Source: Hymenobacter elongatus (GTDB lineage Bacteria > Bacteroidota > Bacteroidia > Cytophagales > Hymenobacteraceae). Taken from it: a stretch of DNA of 64,000 nucleotides. The stretch covers positions 1 to 64,000 of the forward strand of contig NZ_SRLD01000029.1 in the NCBI RefSeq assembly GCF_004745955.1, in the 5' to 3' direction. Positions 26,447-34,754 of the stretch are shown piece after piece. Each line of letters opens with the position of its first letter. The first letter of the stretch is position 1. The notes under the pieces were generated by a model. The model made no database searches. It was not told the origin of the DNA and saw only the letters and a program-made list of their open reading frames with translations. A program made the position numbers and the translations under genes.

Positions 26447-26474
26447 AGCCAGTCCGCATGCGGGCTGGCTTTTC
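26447..26474 (+). terminator. Terminator of gmhA
   Basis: AGCCAGTCCGCA/TGCGGGCTGGCT followed by TTTT. The stem contains one T-G pair. Confidence 0.8.
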
Positions 26475-26540
26475 TTATGCTAATCCATTGCGGCCGGCCT
26501 ATATTAGCTGCCTGATTTCACTAGCGACTTATCCTGCACT

Positions 26541-28079
26541 ATGCTTACAAAAACGTTTGGCTCCGCCGTGCAAGGCGTTAATGCCAATACGATTACGATT
26601 GAAGTAGTTGTATCACAGGGCACCAACTTTTACGTCGTGGGGCTGCCCGACAACGCCATCAAGGAAAGCCAGCAGCGGATAGAGGCGGCGCTGAAGTTTC
26701 GCGGCTACCGCATGCCGCGCACCAAGGTGGTGGTAAACATGGCCCCGGCTGATATCCGCAAGGAAGGCTCGGCCTACGATTTGCCGATTGCCCTGGGCAT
26801 TCTGCACGCCTCCCAGCAGCTCACAACCGAGCGCCTCGGCGACTACATCATCATGGGCGAAGTGTCGTTGGATGGAGAGCTACGGCCGATTCGGGGCGTG
26901 CTTCCCATTGCTATTCAGGCGCGCAAAGAGGGGTTCAAGGGCTTTATTCTGCCCCGCGCCAATGCCCAGGAAGCCGCCATCGTCAACAACCTCGACGTCA
27001 TTCCGGTCGAGAACATGCAGCAGGCCATCGACTTTTTCGAAGGCCGCCTGGAAATCGAGCCACTCCGGCTCGACACCCGCCACGTTTTTCAGCATACCGC
27101 TAACCAGTACGCCGCCGATTTTGCCGACGTGCAGGGTCAGGAGAACATCAAGCGGGCCCTGGAAATTGCCGCCGCCGGCGGCCACAACGTCATTATGATC
27201 GGGCCACCGGGCGCGGGCAAAACGATGCTGGCCAAGCGGCTGCCCAGCATTTTGCCGGCCTTGTCGATTCAGGAGGCGCTCGAAACAACCAAAATTCATT
27301 CCGTGGCCGGAAAGCTCGGGGCCAATGCCTCCCTGCTCACTACGCGCCCGTTCCGCTCGCCCCACCATACCATTTCCGACGTCGCGCTGGTGGGTGGCGG
27401 AGGCAACCCGCAGCCGGGCGAAATCTCCCTGGCCCACAACGGCGTACTGTTTCTGGATGAGCTGCCGGAGTTCAAGCGAGCGGTGCTGGAGGTGATGCGC
27501 CAGCCGCTGGAGGAGCGCCGCGTCACGATTTCACGGGCCAAGGTCAGCATCGACTTCCCGTCGAATTTCATGCTTATCGCCAGCATGAATCCCTGCCCGT
27601 GCGGCTACTACAATCATCCGGAGAAAGAATGCGTATGCGGCCCTGGCATCGTGCAGCGCTACCTCAACAAAGTCAGTGGCCCCTTGCTCGACCGCATCGA
27701 TCTGCATGTGGAGGTAACGCCCGTTACGTTCGACCAGATGACGGAAACGCGCAAATCGGAAACCAGCGCCGATATTCAGCAGCGCGTAGAAAAAGCCCGC
27801 GAAGTTCAGACCGTACGCTTTCAGGAGTTCCCCGAAATTCATTCCAACGCCATGATGCCGTCGCAGATGGTGAAAGAGCTTTGCCAGATAAATGATGCGG
27901 GCCGGGCGCTGCTCAAAACGGCCATGGAGCGCCTGGGTCTCTCCGCCCGCGCCTACGACCGGATCCTGAAAGTAGCCCGCACCATTGCAGACTTAAGCAG
28001 CTCAGAAGAAATCCGTCTGGAACACCTAGCCGAGGCCATCCAGTACCGCTCGCTGGACCGTGAAGGCTGGGCCGGCTAG
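26541..28079 (+). CDS. YifB/ComM-family Mg-chelatase-like AAA+ ATPase
   Basis: 512 residues. An N-terminal ribosomal S5/ChlI-type domain (1-170) is followed by an AAA+ core with Walker A IGPPGAGKTMLAKRLP (about 219-234), Walker B LFLDELPEF and the sensor SMNPCPCGYY. Cys-rich CPCGYYNHPEKECVCGPG is typical of the family. The C-terminal helical domain ends with LSSSEEIRLEHLAEAIQYRS. ComM works as a branch-migration helicase in natural transformation in some bacteria; here the role is inferred. It shares a bidirectional terminator with tRNA-Lys. Confidence 0.93.
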   Translation: MLTKTFGSAVQGVNANTITIEVVVSQGTNFYVVGLPDNAIKESQQRIEAALKFRGYRMPRTKVVVNMAPADIRKEGSAYDLPIALGILHASQQLTTERLGDYIIMGEVSLDGELRPIRGVLPIAIQARKEGFKGFILPRANAQEAAIVNNLDVIPVENMQQAIDFFEGRLEIEPLRLDTRHVFQHTANQYAADFADVQGQENIKRALEIAAAGGHNVIMIGPPGAGKTMLAKRLPSILPALSIQEALETTKIHSVAGKLGANASLLTTRPFRSPHHTISDVALVGGGGNPQPGEISLAHNGVLFLDELPEFKRAVLEVMRQPLEERRVTISRAKVSIDFPSNFMLIASMNPCPCGYYNHPEKECVCGPGIVQRYLNKVSGPLLDRIDLHVEVTPVTFDQMTETRKSETSADIQQRVEKAREVQTVRFQEFPEIHSNAMMPSQMVKELCQINDAGRALLKTAMERLGLSARAYDRILKVARTIADLSSSEEIRLEHLAEAIQYRSLDREGWAG

Positions 28080-28091
28080 TAGAACTAAACA

Positions 28092-28126
28092 AAAAGCCCT
28101 CACTACATGACGCAGTGAGGGCTTTT
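28092..28126. terminator. Shared bidirectional terminator (yifB / tRNA-Lys)
   Basis: A 13-bp stem AAAAGCCCTCACT/AGTGAGGGCTTTT between the convergent yifB and tRNA-Lys genes. The final T is also the complement of the tRNA's terminal A. Confidence 0.9.
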
Positions 28127-28201
28127 GGTGATCCCGCTGGGATTCGAACCCAGGACCCGTACATTAAAAGTGTACTGCTCTACCAGCTGAGCTACAGAAT
28201 C
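28126..28201 (-). tRNA. tRNA-Lys (anticodon TTT)
   Basis: The cloverleaf is complete on the minus strand: acceptor GATTCTG/CGGGATC, discriminator A, encoded CCA, anticodon loop CTTTTAA, T-arm CTGGG/CCCAG with loop TTCGAAT. 76 nt. Confidence 0.97.
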
Positions 28202-28240
28202 AGGTCCCGATGGCGAAAAGCGGTTCGCGTTACGGGGTTG

Positions 28241-28271
28241 CAAAAGTGCTGCAAATAGACTTATTGTCCAA
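28241..28271 (-). promoter_or_regulatory. tRNA-Lys promoter
   Basis: Minus strand TTG (28269-28271), a 20-nt spacer and CACTTTTG (28241-28248), 39 bp before the tRNA. The first base of the -7 element deviates from consensus. Confidence 0.65.
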
Positions 28272-28435
28272 ACTTTGGAAGCATAACTTCCGGCTCACAG
28301 TGCGTAGCGCCAGGTATAGTATTTATTATCAGCCATATACTTTACACAAAAAACTTAGCTGCAACTACTTTTACCAAAGTCAAATGCTACCGGAATAAGT
28401 AGGAGCTTTGTACCTCGACTACTTTGTGGCCCGCC

Positions 28436-29470
28436 ATGTACCAAGCATTGCTCAAACCCCTGCTGTTTCAACTTGACGCGGAACAGGCGCATCACGTCGT
28501 TTTCGACAACCTCAAGCGCGGCTGCCGGCTGCCGGGTACGACCGCCCTGCTGCGGAGCCTGTATGACTTCGCTCATCCAGGGCTTGAGCGGGAGGTATTT
28601 GGGTTGAAATTTCGCAATCCGGTGGGGCTGGCGGCGGGTTTCGACAAGAATGCCGAGTTGACTGATGCGCTGGCGTGTCTGGGTTTCGGCTTTGTGGAGA
28701 TTGGTACGGTAACGCCCCGGCCCCAGCCAGGCAACCCTGTGCCGCGCCTGTTTCGGCTGAAGCAGGACGAAGCGCTGATCAACCGGATGGGCTTCAACAA
28801 CGAGGGTGCGGCGGCAGTGGCCAGCCGCTTACGCCAGCGGCGTTCCACTATTATCATTGGGGGCAACATTGGCAAAAATAAGGAGACCCCCAACGAGCAG
28901 GCGGCTGCCGACTACGTGTCGGCCTTCGAGACGCTGTTCGACACCGTCGACTATTTTGTGGTCAATGTCAGCTCCCCGAACACGCCCAATTTGCGGCAGT
29001 TGCAGGAGAAAGAGCCCCTGATCCGGCTGCTGCAACAGGTGCAGGAGTGCAACCAGGCCAAACCCCGGCCGAAGCCGCTACTCCTCAAAATAGCGCCTGA
29101 CCTGACGGACGGCCAACTTGACGACATTCTGACTATTGCCGCTGAAACCCGCCTGAGCGGCCTGGTGGCTACTAACACTACACTTGCACGAAATGACCTG
29201 CGGGCTACCCCCAGCCAGTTAGCAGCCATTGGAGCCGGTGGCCTGAGCGGCAAACCGTTGCGGCAGCGGGCTACGGAAGTAATTCGCTATCTGCACCGCC
29301 GCTCCGATGGCGGCCTGCCAATTATCGGGGTTGGGGGCATAGCGTCGGCGGCCGATGCGCAGGAGAAGCTGGCAGCAGGAGCGTCGCTGGTACAGCTCTA
29401 TACCGGCTTTATTTATGAAGGGCCAGCGTTGGTGAAGCGTATCAATCAGGCGCTGGTGGCTGCACGCTAG
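28436..29470 (+). CDS. pyrD: Quinone-dependent dihydroorotate dehydrogenase
   Basis: 344 residues from ATG at 28436. The N-terminal amphipathic helix (1-40) is the membrane and quinone-binding element of class 2 enzymes. GLAAGFDKNAELTD and GFGFVEIGTVTPRPQPGNP bind FMN, and NVSSPNTPNLR carries the class 2 catalytic serine. GVGGI and a final YTGFIYEGP are typical. It oxidises dihydroorotate to orotate in pyrimidine synthesis and passes electrons to quinone. Confidence 0.96.
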   Translation: MYQALLKPLLFQLDAEQAHHVVFDNLKRGCRLPGTTALLRSLYDFAHPGLEREVFGLKFRNPVGLAAGFDKNAELTDALACLGFGFVEIGTVTPRPQPGNPVPRLFRLKQDEALINRMGFNNEGAAAVASRLRQRRSTIIIGGNIGKNKETPNEQAAADYVSAFETLFDTVDYFVVNVSSPNTPNLRQLQEKEPLIRLLQQVQECNQAKPRPKPLLLKIAPDLTDGQLDDILTIAAETRLSGLVATNTTLARNDLRATPSQLAAIGAGGLSGKPLRQRATEVIRYLHRRSDGGLPIIGVGGIASAADAQEKLAAGASLVQLYTGFIYEGPALVKRINQALVAAR

Positions 29471-29494
29471 CGGCTTTGGCGCATGGCCTGAGAC

Positions 29495-30193
29495 TTAGCT
29501 GCTAAGCTCGGGCTGGATGCGCACTTCGACTACCTTTTCGGGGTGCTGGCCCGCCGCAAACCGTTTTTTATAGCGGTGCTGTACCCACATAAGGGGTGGA
29601 ATAATAACCAGCGTGGGCCACAGAAAATTGAGCGGAAAGGGAATGAAGCCGAGGCTGGTAGCCGAAAAGGCCGAAACCGCCGCCACGTAGGAGCCTACAA
29701 AACCTGACATATGGTTCAGCAGCCATTGTCCGGCCGGCCATGGCCCCCGGCGCAGGAAACCCCGTATCTGGCGCACAGTCGTCATGAGGCCGATGCCACC
29801 GAAGACGATAGGAACCGGGTTGGTTTTCAGGTGCACCAGGCCATACAGGAGCGTGCCGGCAAAAACAACCGTGCCTGCTCCTACTCCCAGCCAATCGGCG
29901 AGGGCCGGCGGCTCTTCTCCCCGGCTCAGGCGCTTATGGTACACCGAGCGGTAGCCAAACCACGCCAGGTACAGGCTGAAGATACCCGTCAGCAACAGAA
30001 AGGTGAGCCCGTTGATGGAAGCGGAGACAATAGCGGTAGTGCCAGCCACCACCATGGCCCAGAGGAACACCCGCCCCCAGAGCCGGTGCGCCGGACCACC
30101 CTTGCGCACATACAAGGCCACCGGGGCCACAAAAAACCCAAGAAAGCCCGCCGTAATATGCAGCCAGCGGTTCAGTAGCAGAAACGTTTCCAT
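29495..30193 (-). CDS. DUF2306-type integral membrane protein
   Basis: 232 residues from ATG at 30193 (an in-frame ATG at 30226 is possible but adds non-hydrophobic residues). There are about seven hydrophobic segments. The LHITAGFLGFFVAPVALYVRKGGPAHRLWGRVF start, with its two His residues and KGG.AHRLWGR loop, is typical of the DUF2306 predicted membrane proteins. The function is unknown. Confidence 0.75.
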   Translation of the reverse strand: METFLLLNRWLHITAGFLGFFVAPVALYVRKGGPAHRLWGRVFLWAMVVAGTTAIVSASINGLTFLLLTGIFSLYLAWFGYRSVYHKRLSRGEEPPALADWLGVGAGTVVFAGTLLYGLVHLKTNPVPIVFGGIGLMTTVRQIRGFLRRGPWPAGQWLLNHMSGFVGSYVAAVSAFSATSLGFIPFPLNFLWPTLVIIPPLMWVQHRYKKRFAAGQHPEKVVEVRIQPELSS

Positions 30194-30360
30194 CGGTGAG
30201 AAGCGGTGAAGATGATAGCCTGGCATGAAGTAAGCGGAATGCGGTAAGCGCCACTCATTTCAGTTGCCCAACCGACAAAAGAAGGGCCTGAGCTGTCGGT
30301 TAGTCTTTCTCAACCACTTAGCCCGTCAGGTCACTTCAGCAGTATTTCACCGTTTTCCTG

Positions 30361-31467
30361 CTACAGCTTCAGACCTACTTTCAGCTCTACTACATCGGCG
30401 GCACCACGGTGGATTTTCAGGTCGACGGAGCTCCAGAGGTGGTCGGTGAGGCGGTATTTCAGCCCCAGTCGCTCGTAGTAGAACTTGTTGGACTTGTAGG
30501 GATTGTAGACGTAAAACCCCAGGTGTGACACGAAAGCCAGGCGCCCAAACAGCAGCTCGTGGCCGAAAAACACGCCCGCCTTCTTCACATCGGGCAGTTG
30601 CTCGCCGGTGCGGGACGTGTCGCGCAGCTGCACCAGCAGCGACCGGTCGTAGAAGCCCTCGGCCCCGAGCACCAGGTTGCTTTTGCGGTTTACGCGCCGG
30701 CCCACGGCCACCGACACCGACTGCACGGCATACTTGCGCCGGTCCGACTCGTTGCGCTGCTTGAAGCCGAGACTGGTACTCAGATCCAGGAAATTGTGGC
30801 CGATTTCCGCCGGCTCCGCCGTTGGAGTGGTGCTCAGCGGCCGAAAAGGGCGCTGCTGGTGGTAATTGAGGCCCACAAACGCGGTGGGCAGGTTGATGCC
30901 AAAATTAGGCTTGGTGGTCGCCCCGTTGGAGTAGTGATTGAGCCCCACACCCAGCAGCAGGCCGTAGTGGGGCGCAATGGCCACATCATACTCAAGGCGG
31001 GCCTGGAGTGTGGCATTGAGCCGGGAGCTGACGATATTGTTCTTGTGGTTGGTTTCCTGATCGTAGCGAATCGGGAAAATACCGATACCGGTACCAATCC
31101 GAAAGTTCACCTCCTGCCGCGCCGTGCGGTACACAGGCTTGTTGATATAAATCGTAGCCCCGTACGACTTGCCCAGCACCGGATTGTGATAGTCGTAATA
31201 CACCAGGGCCATACCCACTTTGGGGTATTTATACCACGCATGCCAGGGCTCCCGGCCGTTGGTTTGCCGTTGCACGTTCAGCTCCAGCCCCGTCGGGTGC
31301 GACACTACTAAGTGCTTCACCGAGGGCGTGTGGGCAATAATAAAGCTGCCCTGGGCATAAGCACCCACAATCAGGGGTGGGCGCGCAGCACTGGCAGTGG
31401 GTTGCTGGGCCCGGCAGCTTGCGCCACCTGCCAGCATAGCCACGAGCAAACCGTAGCGAATCATCAT
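30361..31467 (-). CDS. Acyloxyacyl hydrolase (PagL-like lipid A deacylase)
   Basis: 368 residues from ATG at 31467; a signal peptide ends near residue 20. The region HYSNGATTKPNFGIN carries the conserved His-x-Ser and the N-x-G pattern of the PagL outer membrane lipid A 3-O-deacylase. GLELNVQRQTNG and the strand-rich C-terminal part fit an outer membrane barrel, and the length (~370) is usual for Bacteroidota members. It may trim lipid A acyl chains. A short hairpin (AACCGACA/TGTCGGTT, 30270-30301) lies past its stop. Confidence 0.8.
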   Translation of the reverse strand: MMIRYGLLVAMLAGGASCRAQQPTASAARPPLIVGAYAQGSFIIAHTPSVKHLVVSHPTGLELNVQRQTNGREPWHAWYKYPKVGMALVYYDYHNPVLGKSYGATIYINKPVYRTARQEVNFRIGTGIGIFPIRYDQETNHKNNIVSSRLNATLQARLEYDVAIAPHYGLLLGVGLNHYSNGATTKPNFGINLPTAFVGLNYHQQRPFRPLSTTPTAEPAEIGHNFLDLSTSLGFKQRNESDRRKYAVQSVSVAVGRRVNRKSNLVLGAEGFYDRSLLVQLRDTSRTGEQLPDVKKAGVFFGHELLFGRLAFVSHLGFYVYNPYKSNKFYYERLGLKYRLTDHLWSSVDLKIHRGAADVVELKVGLKL

Positions 31468-31806
31468 ACAATAGAATCCAAGCGCCCCAAAAATAAGCAA
31501 ACCCGCTGAAGGCACCGCACGAATGCAGCGGCGGCCCAGCCCCCAGCCGGCTGGCCCCGCAAACAGCAGGCCTGACCGCCAATCCACACCTTGGTAAAAT
31601 GCTCCGTAGGACGCCCCAACGCCGGCCCGGCCCTACTGGGTAGCCAGAAAAATTACTTCCATAAACCCCTGAGAGCCTGCCTGCTCCCCCGACCCCGACA
31701 TATTTCCCGGGGCCGAACGTACCTCAACAGGCATATTCTGCGTTTGAGGGCACATCCTGCTCATTCTCAGGATGCGCTTTCTTTTCGTTCACCACACTTC
31801 TCTCTC
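31468..31806. other. Intergenic region between divergent genes
   Basis: This 339-bp stretch separates the leftward PagL-like gene from the rightward barrel gene, so both promoters should lie here, but no convincing TAnnTTTG is seen. A small palindrome CATCCTG..CAGGATG lies near 31754-31775. Confidence 0.5.
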
Positions 31807-32427
31807 ATGAAAAAGACCACTGTCCTGTTGTCCATCTTAGCTGCCGTAGGTCTGATGACCACCACTGCGCAGGCTCAAGTACGTTTCGGCGTGAAGGGTG
31901 GCGTTAACTTGTCTAACTACAATGGCTTGACGGATGCTGAGAAAACAGATTCCGAAAACCTGGTAAACTTCAACGGTGGTGTCATGATGAATGCCCCTAT
32001 CACCGACGACGGTTTTTTCTCGATTCAGCCCGAACTGCTGTATTCCGGCAAAGGCATAAAATTTAAGGGGGCCGGCTACGAGGCGGAAGACCGGATGCAC
32101 TACCTCGATCTGCCGATTTTGGGCAAGATCAACGCCGATGGCTTCATCTTCGAAGCCGGCCCGCAACTGGGCTATATGGTGTCGCGCAAGGGCACGCTGA
32201 CGGCGGGCGGCGTAACGGCCGAAGACAGCGACTTCAGTGGCGTAAATCGGTTCGACCTGGGCTACGTAGCCGGGGTTGGCTACGAGCTCGACAACGGCCT
32301 TGGCCTCGGCATCCGCTATAATGGCGGCTTGCTGAAAGTAGAAAAAGAAGTGGCCGGCCAAGAGCAGTCGAATGCCAAGAACTCGGTCATTCAGTTTCAG
32401 GTAGGCTACCTGTTCGGCGGCAAGTAA
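31807..32427 (+). CDS. PorT-like outer membrane beta-barrel protein 1
   Basis: 206 residues from ATG at 31807; a signal peptide ends at about residue 21 (TTAQA). The family pattern is clear: VRFGVKGGVNLSNY, then a DGFFSIQPELLYSGKG strand, DLPILGKIN, FEAGPQLGYMV, RFDLGYVAGVGYEL and a C-terminal VGYLFGGK. These 8-stranded barrels sit in the outer membrane, and some are linked to type IX secretion. It is the first of three paralogs; its terminator follows. Confidence 0.85.
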   Translation: MKKTTVLLSILAAVGLMTTTAQAQVRFGVKGGVNLSNYNGLTDAEKTDSENLVNFNGGVMMNAPITDDGFFSIQPELLYSGKGIKFKGAGYEAEDRMHYLDLPILGKINADGFIFEAGPQLGYMVSRKGTLTAGGVTAEDSDFSGVNRFDLGYVAGVGYELDNGLGLGIRYNGGLLKVEKEVAGQEQSNAKNSVIQFQVGYLFGGK

Positions 32428-32442
32428 ACCTTCCTCCTTCCT

Positions 32443-32481
32443 CAAAAAAAGCCCCTTATCACCCTGATACGGGGCTTTTTT
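32443..32481 (+). terminator. Terminator of barrel gene 1
   Basis: AAAAAAAGCCCC/GGGGCTTTTTT stem with an imperfect inner part, 15 bp past the stop. Confidence 0.85.
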
Positions 32482-32570
32482 ACGTCTCAAGCTTTCTCCG
32501 CCACCAGTATTTTGGCATATTTTTCGCCTACGCCTCGCCCACACGCTCACTTGCATTTTACTCCCACACT

Positions 32571-33263
32571 ATGAAAAAGACCATAATTGTCTTGGCTTCC
32601 TTGCTGTCGGTTGCTACGCTGAGCGCCTCCCGCGCCCAAGGCGTCCGGCTGGGGCTGCGGGCCGGCACTAACTACGCCAACCTGGCCGGCGACGTGCAGA
32701 ACGAAAACACCTACAACAACAAATTCGGCTTTTTGGGCGGCATCATGCTCAACGCCGACCTGAGTGGCGACGGCTTCCTGTCGGTGCAGCCGGAGCTGCT
32801 CTTTTCGCAGAAAGGCTTCGAAAATAGGCCCACCGAATACACCAACGTGTTGGGCACCACCCAAAAGCGCGAAGGCCAGGTGACCTACAGCTACCTCGAC
32901 GTGCCGGTACTGTTCAAAGTAAACGCCAGCGGCCTGATTTTCGAGGCGGGCCCCCAATACTCCTACCTGCTCAATGCCAAAGACGAAACCCAGGTAACGA
33001 CCCGCTCGGGCCTCACGGGCTCCACCAGCTCCTCCTCTTCTCACGACCAAAAAGACCTGGGCCGCCTCAACCGCAACGAGCTAGGCTACGTGGCCGGTAT
33101 CGGCTACCAGACGGAGGCGGGCCTCAGCCTGAACCTGCGCTACACCGGAGCCTTCAACGATTTCGTGAAAAGCGACGACGGCGCATACTTCGACGGCGAC
33201 CTGAAGAATGCCCGCCACTCGGCCATTCAAGTGTCGCTGGGCTACCTGATTACGAATAAGTAA
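32571..33263 (+). CDS. PorT-like outer membrane beta-barrel protein 2
   Basis: 230 residues. The signal peptide ends near residue 22 (SRAQG). The motifs match barrel 1 (VRLGLRAGTNYANL, DGFLSVQPELLFSQKG, DVPVLFKVN, FEAGPQYSYLL, ELGYVAGIGYQ, SLGYLITNK). It has a longer extracellular-type loop (about 140-170, Ser/Thr-rich) than its paralogs. Ligand and role are unknown. Confidence 0.85.
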   Translation: MKKTIIVLASLLSVATLSASRAQGVRLGLRAGTNYANLAGDVQNENTYNNKFGFLGGIMLNADLSGDGFLSVQPELLFSQKGFENRPTEYTNVLGTTQKREGQVTYSYLDVPVLFKVNASGLIFEAGPQYSYLLNAKDETQVTTRSGLTGSTSSSSSHDQKDLGRLNRNELGYVAGIGYQTEAGLSLNLRYTGAFNDFVKSDDGAYFDGDLKNARHSAIQVSLGYLITNK

Positions 33264-33292
33264 CTCAACGGATTTTCCTGGTTTTGCTATTG

Positions 33293-33493
33293 CAAAAGCC
33301 CCGGCACCTGCCTTGTCCTTACCCAAAACTCAAACGCCCTTCCAGCCATGTGGCTGGAAGGGCGTTTTTGTGCGGTTGACTATCTGGTTTACCGCTTTTC
33401 AAGCGTGGTCAGCTAACAAAAAGGGCCTTGGCATTACCGCCGGGAAGTCGGAAAAAGATTTGGGTAAGGACAAGGCACCTGCCGGGGCTTTTG
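33293..33493. repeat. 201-bp unit with 35-bp inverted ends
   Basis: Left end 33293-33327 (CAAAAGCCCCGGCACCTGCC and on) and right end 33459-33493 are inverted copies with two mismatches. The 6-mer CACCTG of one end is the reverse complement of the CAGGTG found at that point in the other, as if inverted locally. A strong hairpin (33332-33367) lies inside. Confidence 0.65.
33332..33367 (+). terminator. Terminator-like hairpin
   Basis: AAACGCCCTTCCAGCCA pairs over 17 bp with TGGCTGGAAGGGCGTTT, followed by TTG. It lies 68 bp past barrel gene 2 and inside the 201-bp inverted-repeat unit. Confidence 0.75.
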
Positions 33494-33543
33494 TATGGGC
33501 CCTATCTCTTTACACCCCTCGTTCCTACAGCTTGGTTTACATT

Positions 33544-33692
33544 GAAGCTGTTTAGAAAGTCGCTAAAATCCCACAGAACGTCCTGTCGACCAACGGGAGA
33601 CAGCTCATGTGCCGTAGTACTCACCTTACCAGTGCACGCGAGCTGTCTCCCGTTGGTCGACAGGACGTTCGGCAGACTTGCTAAACAGCTTC
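33544..33692. mobile_element. Palindromic MITE-like element, copy 2
   Basis: The outer ends are a perfect 12-bp inverted repeat (GAAGCTGTTTAG, 33544-33555; CTAAACAGCTTC, 33681-33692). Inner 31-bp arms, also perfect, start GAACGTCCTGTCGACCAACG (33576-33606; 33640-33670). The total is 149 bp with no protein-coding content. It is the clearest full-length copy in this window. Confidence 0.7.
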
Positions 33693-34058
33693 ATTGAAAA
33701 AAACAGGGCTCTCACTTTCCGAAACGCATACTAAAGCCTCAGTACTTCAGTTTTCGGCGGCAATAGGGCCAGTGAAGCGGCCTGGGCGTAAGTGGCACCC
33801 CAGGACAAACTTATAAATTTGGTAACATGCCATAAAAGGGATTTCTCCTTGACCAGAAGGGTATCGTCAACAGCAAAGCAAAACCCTGCATCTTGCTGAT
33901 AAAGCAGCAGTTATAACAGCAACCAATCTATGAAGCAACTCAAAGGCGCATAGACCAACTATAAAATTCACAATGACATACTACTTATACTCGCCAGCAA
34001 GTTTGTATGATTTCGATTACCTTCGCGTCACCATTTATTATTTCAAGTTCCTTTGATC
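33693..34058. other. Upstream region of barrel gene 3
   Basis: 366 bp with lower GC than its surroundings and no credible gene. TACCTTCG (34018-34025), 33 bp before the ATG, is a near-match to the -7 consensus. Confidence 0.45.
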
Positions 34059-34670
34059 ATGAAGAGAATTTTCCTCTCTGCAATGCTGCTTGTCGGCCTG
34101 GCGGCCACTGCTTCGGCACAAACACCCGGTTCCATCGGCGTTAAAGCAGGCTTCAACTACTCCAGTATTGAAGGCAAAAACATTGATTTGGATTATCGGC
34201 CCGGCTACAGCGCAGGCTTTTTCCTGAATGCCCCACTGACGGCTGATGGTGCCCTTTCGGTGCAGCAGGAAGTGTCTTACTCGCTGAAAGGCAGCAAAGC
34301 CGAAAAGGATGGTGCGAAGGAAGATCTACGCTTGGGATATATCGAAGCGCCTCTGGTAATACGCTACAAGAAGAGTAACTTTTTCGTCGAAGGCGGGGTG
34401 CAGGCCGGGATTCTGGTTACCACCGATTACACCCTGAAATTCCAGGACGAAACATTCAGCACCGACAAGTCTTCAGACTTGAAGCTGAACACCTTCGACT
34501 TGGGCTATGTAGGTGGTGTAGGCTACCAGATGGGCAATGGCTTCCAGGGAGGCGTGCGCTACAGCCGCAGCTTCATCAGAATCTTCAATGACAATGCCTT
34601 GCTGGGCGGCAGCAAAGCCGCTAACTCGGCATTCCAGCTGTACGTGGGCTACTCCATCAACGGCAAATAG
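34059..34670 (+). CDS. PorT-like outer membrane beta-barrel protein 3
   Basis: 203 residues from ATG at 34059 (two codons upstream a TTG is in frame). The signal peptide ends near residue 22 (ASAQT). The family motifs are present: IGVKAGFNYSSI, DGALSVQQEVSYSLKG, YIEAPLVIRYK, FFVEGGVQAGILV, FDLGYVGGVGYQ, YVGYSINGK. AT content is higher upstream than for the other two copies. It ends at a large palindrome shared with the convergent dipeptidase gene. Confidence 0.85.
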   Translation: MKRIFLSAMLLVGLAATASAQTPGSIGVKAGFNYSSIEGKNIDLDYRPGYSAGFFLNAPLTADGALSVQQEVSYSLKGSKAEKDGAKEDLRLGYIEAPLVIRYKKSNFFVEGGVQAGILVTTDYTLKFQDETFSTDKSSDLKLNTFDLGYVGGVGYQMGNGFQGGVRYSRSFIRIFNDNALLGGSKAANSAFQLYVGYSINGK

Positions 34671-34673
34671 AGT

Positions 34674-34754
34674 AAGTGCCGCGCGCCGGACACTAAAAAA
34701 GCCCCACCGGAATATTCCGGTGGGGCTTTTTTAGTTGTCCGGCGCGCGGCACTT
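34674..34754. terminator. 81-nt palindromic terminator between convergent genes
   Basis: The arms of about 40 bp (34674-34713 and 34714-34754) match with one bulged T and have no loop. The core AAAAAAGCCCCACCGGAAT/ATTCCGGTGGGGCTTTTTT is a bidirectional terminator. The outer part, AAGTGCCGCGCGCCGGACA and its complement, lengthens the stem. The right arm abuts the dipeptidase stop codon at 34755. Confidence 0.92.

Noticed and set aside
33313-33697. Two short rightward frames in the repeat region
   Set aside because: They run through inverted repeats and hairpins, have no conserved features and no start context.
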